From positions 1 to 5,544 of the forward strand of contig CAZJBT010000124.1 in the NCBI GenBank assembly GCA_964544345.1: 5,544 nt of DNA, in the 5' to 3' direction. The DNA is from CAKTOF01 sp964544345 (GTDB lineage: Bacteria; Bacillota; Clostridia; Oscillospirales; Oscillospiraceae). Within the stretch, counting starts at the first letter, position 1. Each line of letters begins with the position of its first letter. Both the position numbers and the translations under genes were made by a program. Shown here in pieces: positions 5,461-5,544 of this stretch. The notes below the pieces were generated by a model, which did no database searches, was not told where the DNA came from, and saw only the letters and a program-made list of their open reading frames with translations.

Positions 5461-5544
5461 TTAGTTATGCGCGCCAAGTTTTTCGGCGATGGCCTTCGCG
5501 GCGCGCTTGCCCGCGCCCATGGCCAGAATGACGGTGGCCGCGCC
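5461..5544 (-). CDS. C-terminal end of a glutamate synthase small-subunit-type oxidoreductase (5' partial)
   Basis: The leftward frame is open from the right edge and ends with TAA at 5461-5463, giving 27 residues. The segment TVILAMGAGKRAAKAI matches the C-terminal end of GltD-like NADPH-dependent glutamate synthase small chains (often named gltA in Clostridia). There the AMGAGKRAA stretch follows the last FAD-binding motif. Related enzymes such as the PreT-type dihydropyrimidine dehydrogenase subunit share this tail style, so the exact member cannot be fixed from 27 residues. If correct, the enzyme feeds electrons from NAD(P)H to glutamate synthesis. It is transcribed in the same direction as the flavoprotein pair but is separated from it by a terminator and a promoter. 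Confidence 0.75.
   Translation of the reverse strand, partial: GAATVILAMGAGKRAAKAIAEKLGAHN

Overview
The window looks like chromosomal DNA of a high-GC member of the Clostridia, probably a gut Oscillospirales-type bacterium. This is an inference from four things: strong GGAGG-type ribosome binding sites, the protein families present, GC-rich codon use in all genes, and the pairing of a His-rich G3E GTPase with a YcgQ-domain protein. No ribosomal RNA or phylogenetic marker is present, so the lineage is not proven.

Layout. Bases 1-1955 carry two rightward genes in one operon, separated by 2 bases. The first, cut off at the left edge, is a COG0523/G3E GTPase of the metallochaperone type, with a CxCC motif, an ExxG motif, a very long His/Asp/Glu linker and a CobW C-terminal domain. 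The second begins with a Walker A P-loop GTPase-like domain and ends with a domain resembling the C-terminal half of YcgQ/TIGR03943 proteins. Together they suggest intracellular handling of a transition metal, zinc being the best guess. The rest of the operon lies to the left, outside the window.

Bases 1956-2347 are noncoding and hold a dense, nearly symmetrical array of six hairpins. The outer two are near copies of each other in inverted orientation. Each looks like an outward-pointing intrinsic terminator, one for each of the two convergent operons. This is the least explained part of the window.

Bases 2348-5154 carry two leftward flavoprotein genes whose stop and start overlap as ATGA. 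The upstream gene (3934-5154) is an HI0933/YhiN/BaiN-type FAD protein. The downstream gene (2348-3937) is a COG2509-type FAD-dependent protein. A plausible sigma-A promoter (-10 at 5203-5208, -35 at 5226-5231) precedes the pair.

Bases 5155-5460 hold that promoter, a short leader hairpin, an unassigned structured stretch, and a probable terminator for the last gene. Bases 5461-5544 are the final 27 codons of a leftward gene that looks like the C-terminus of a glutamate synthase small-subunit (GltD/GltA-type) oxidoreductase.

I see no tRNA, rRNA, CRISPR array, transposase or recognised riboswitch. The best candidates for something not well described are the fused GTPase-YcgQ domain protein beside its His-rich partner, and the inverted-repeat hairpin element between the convergent operons.
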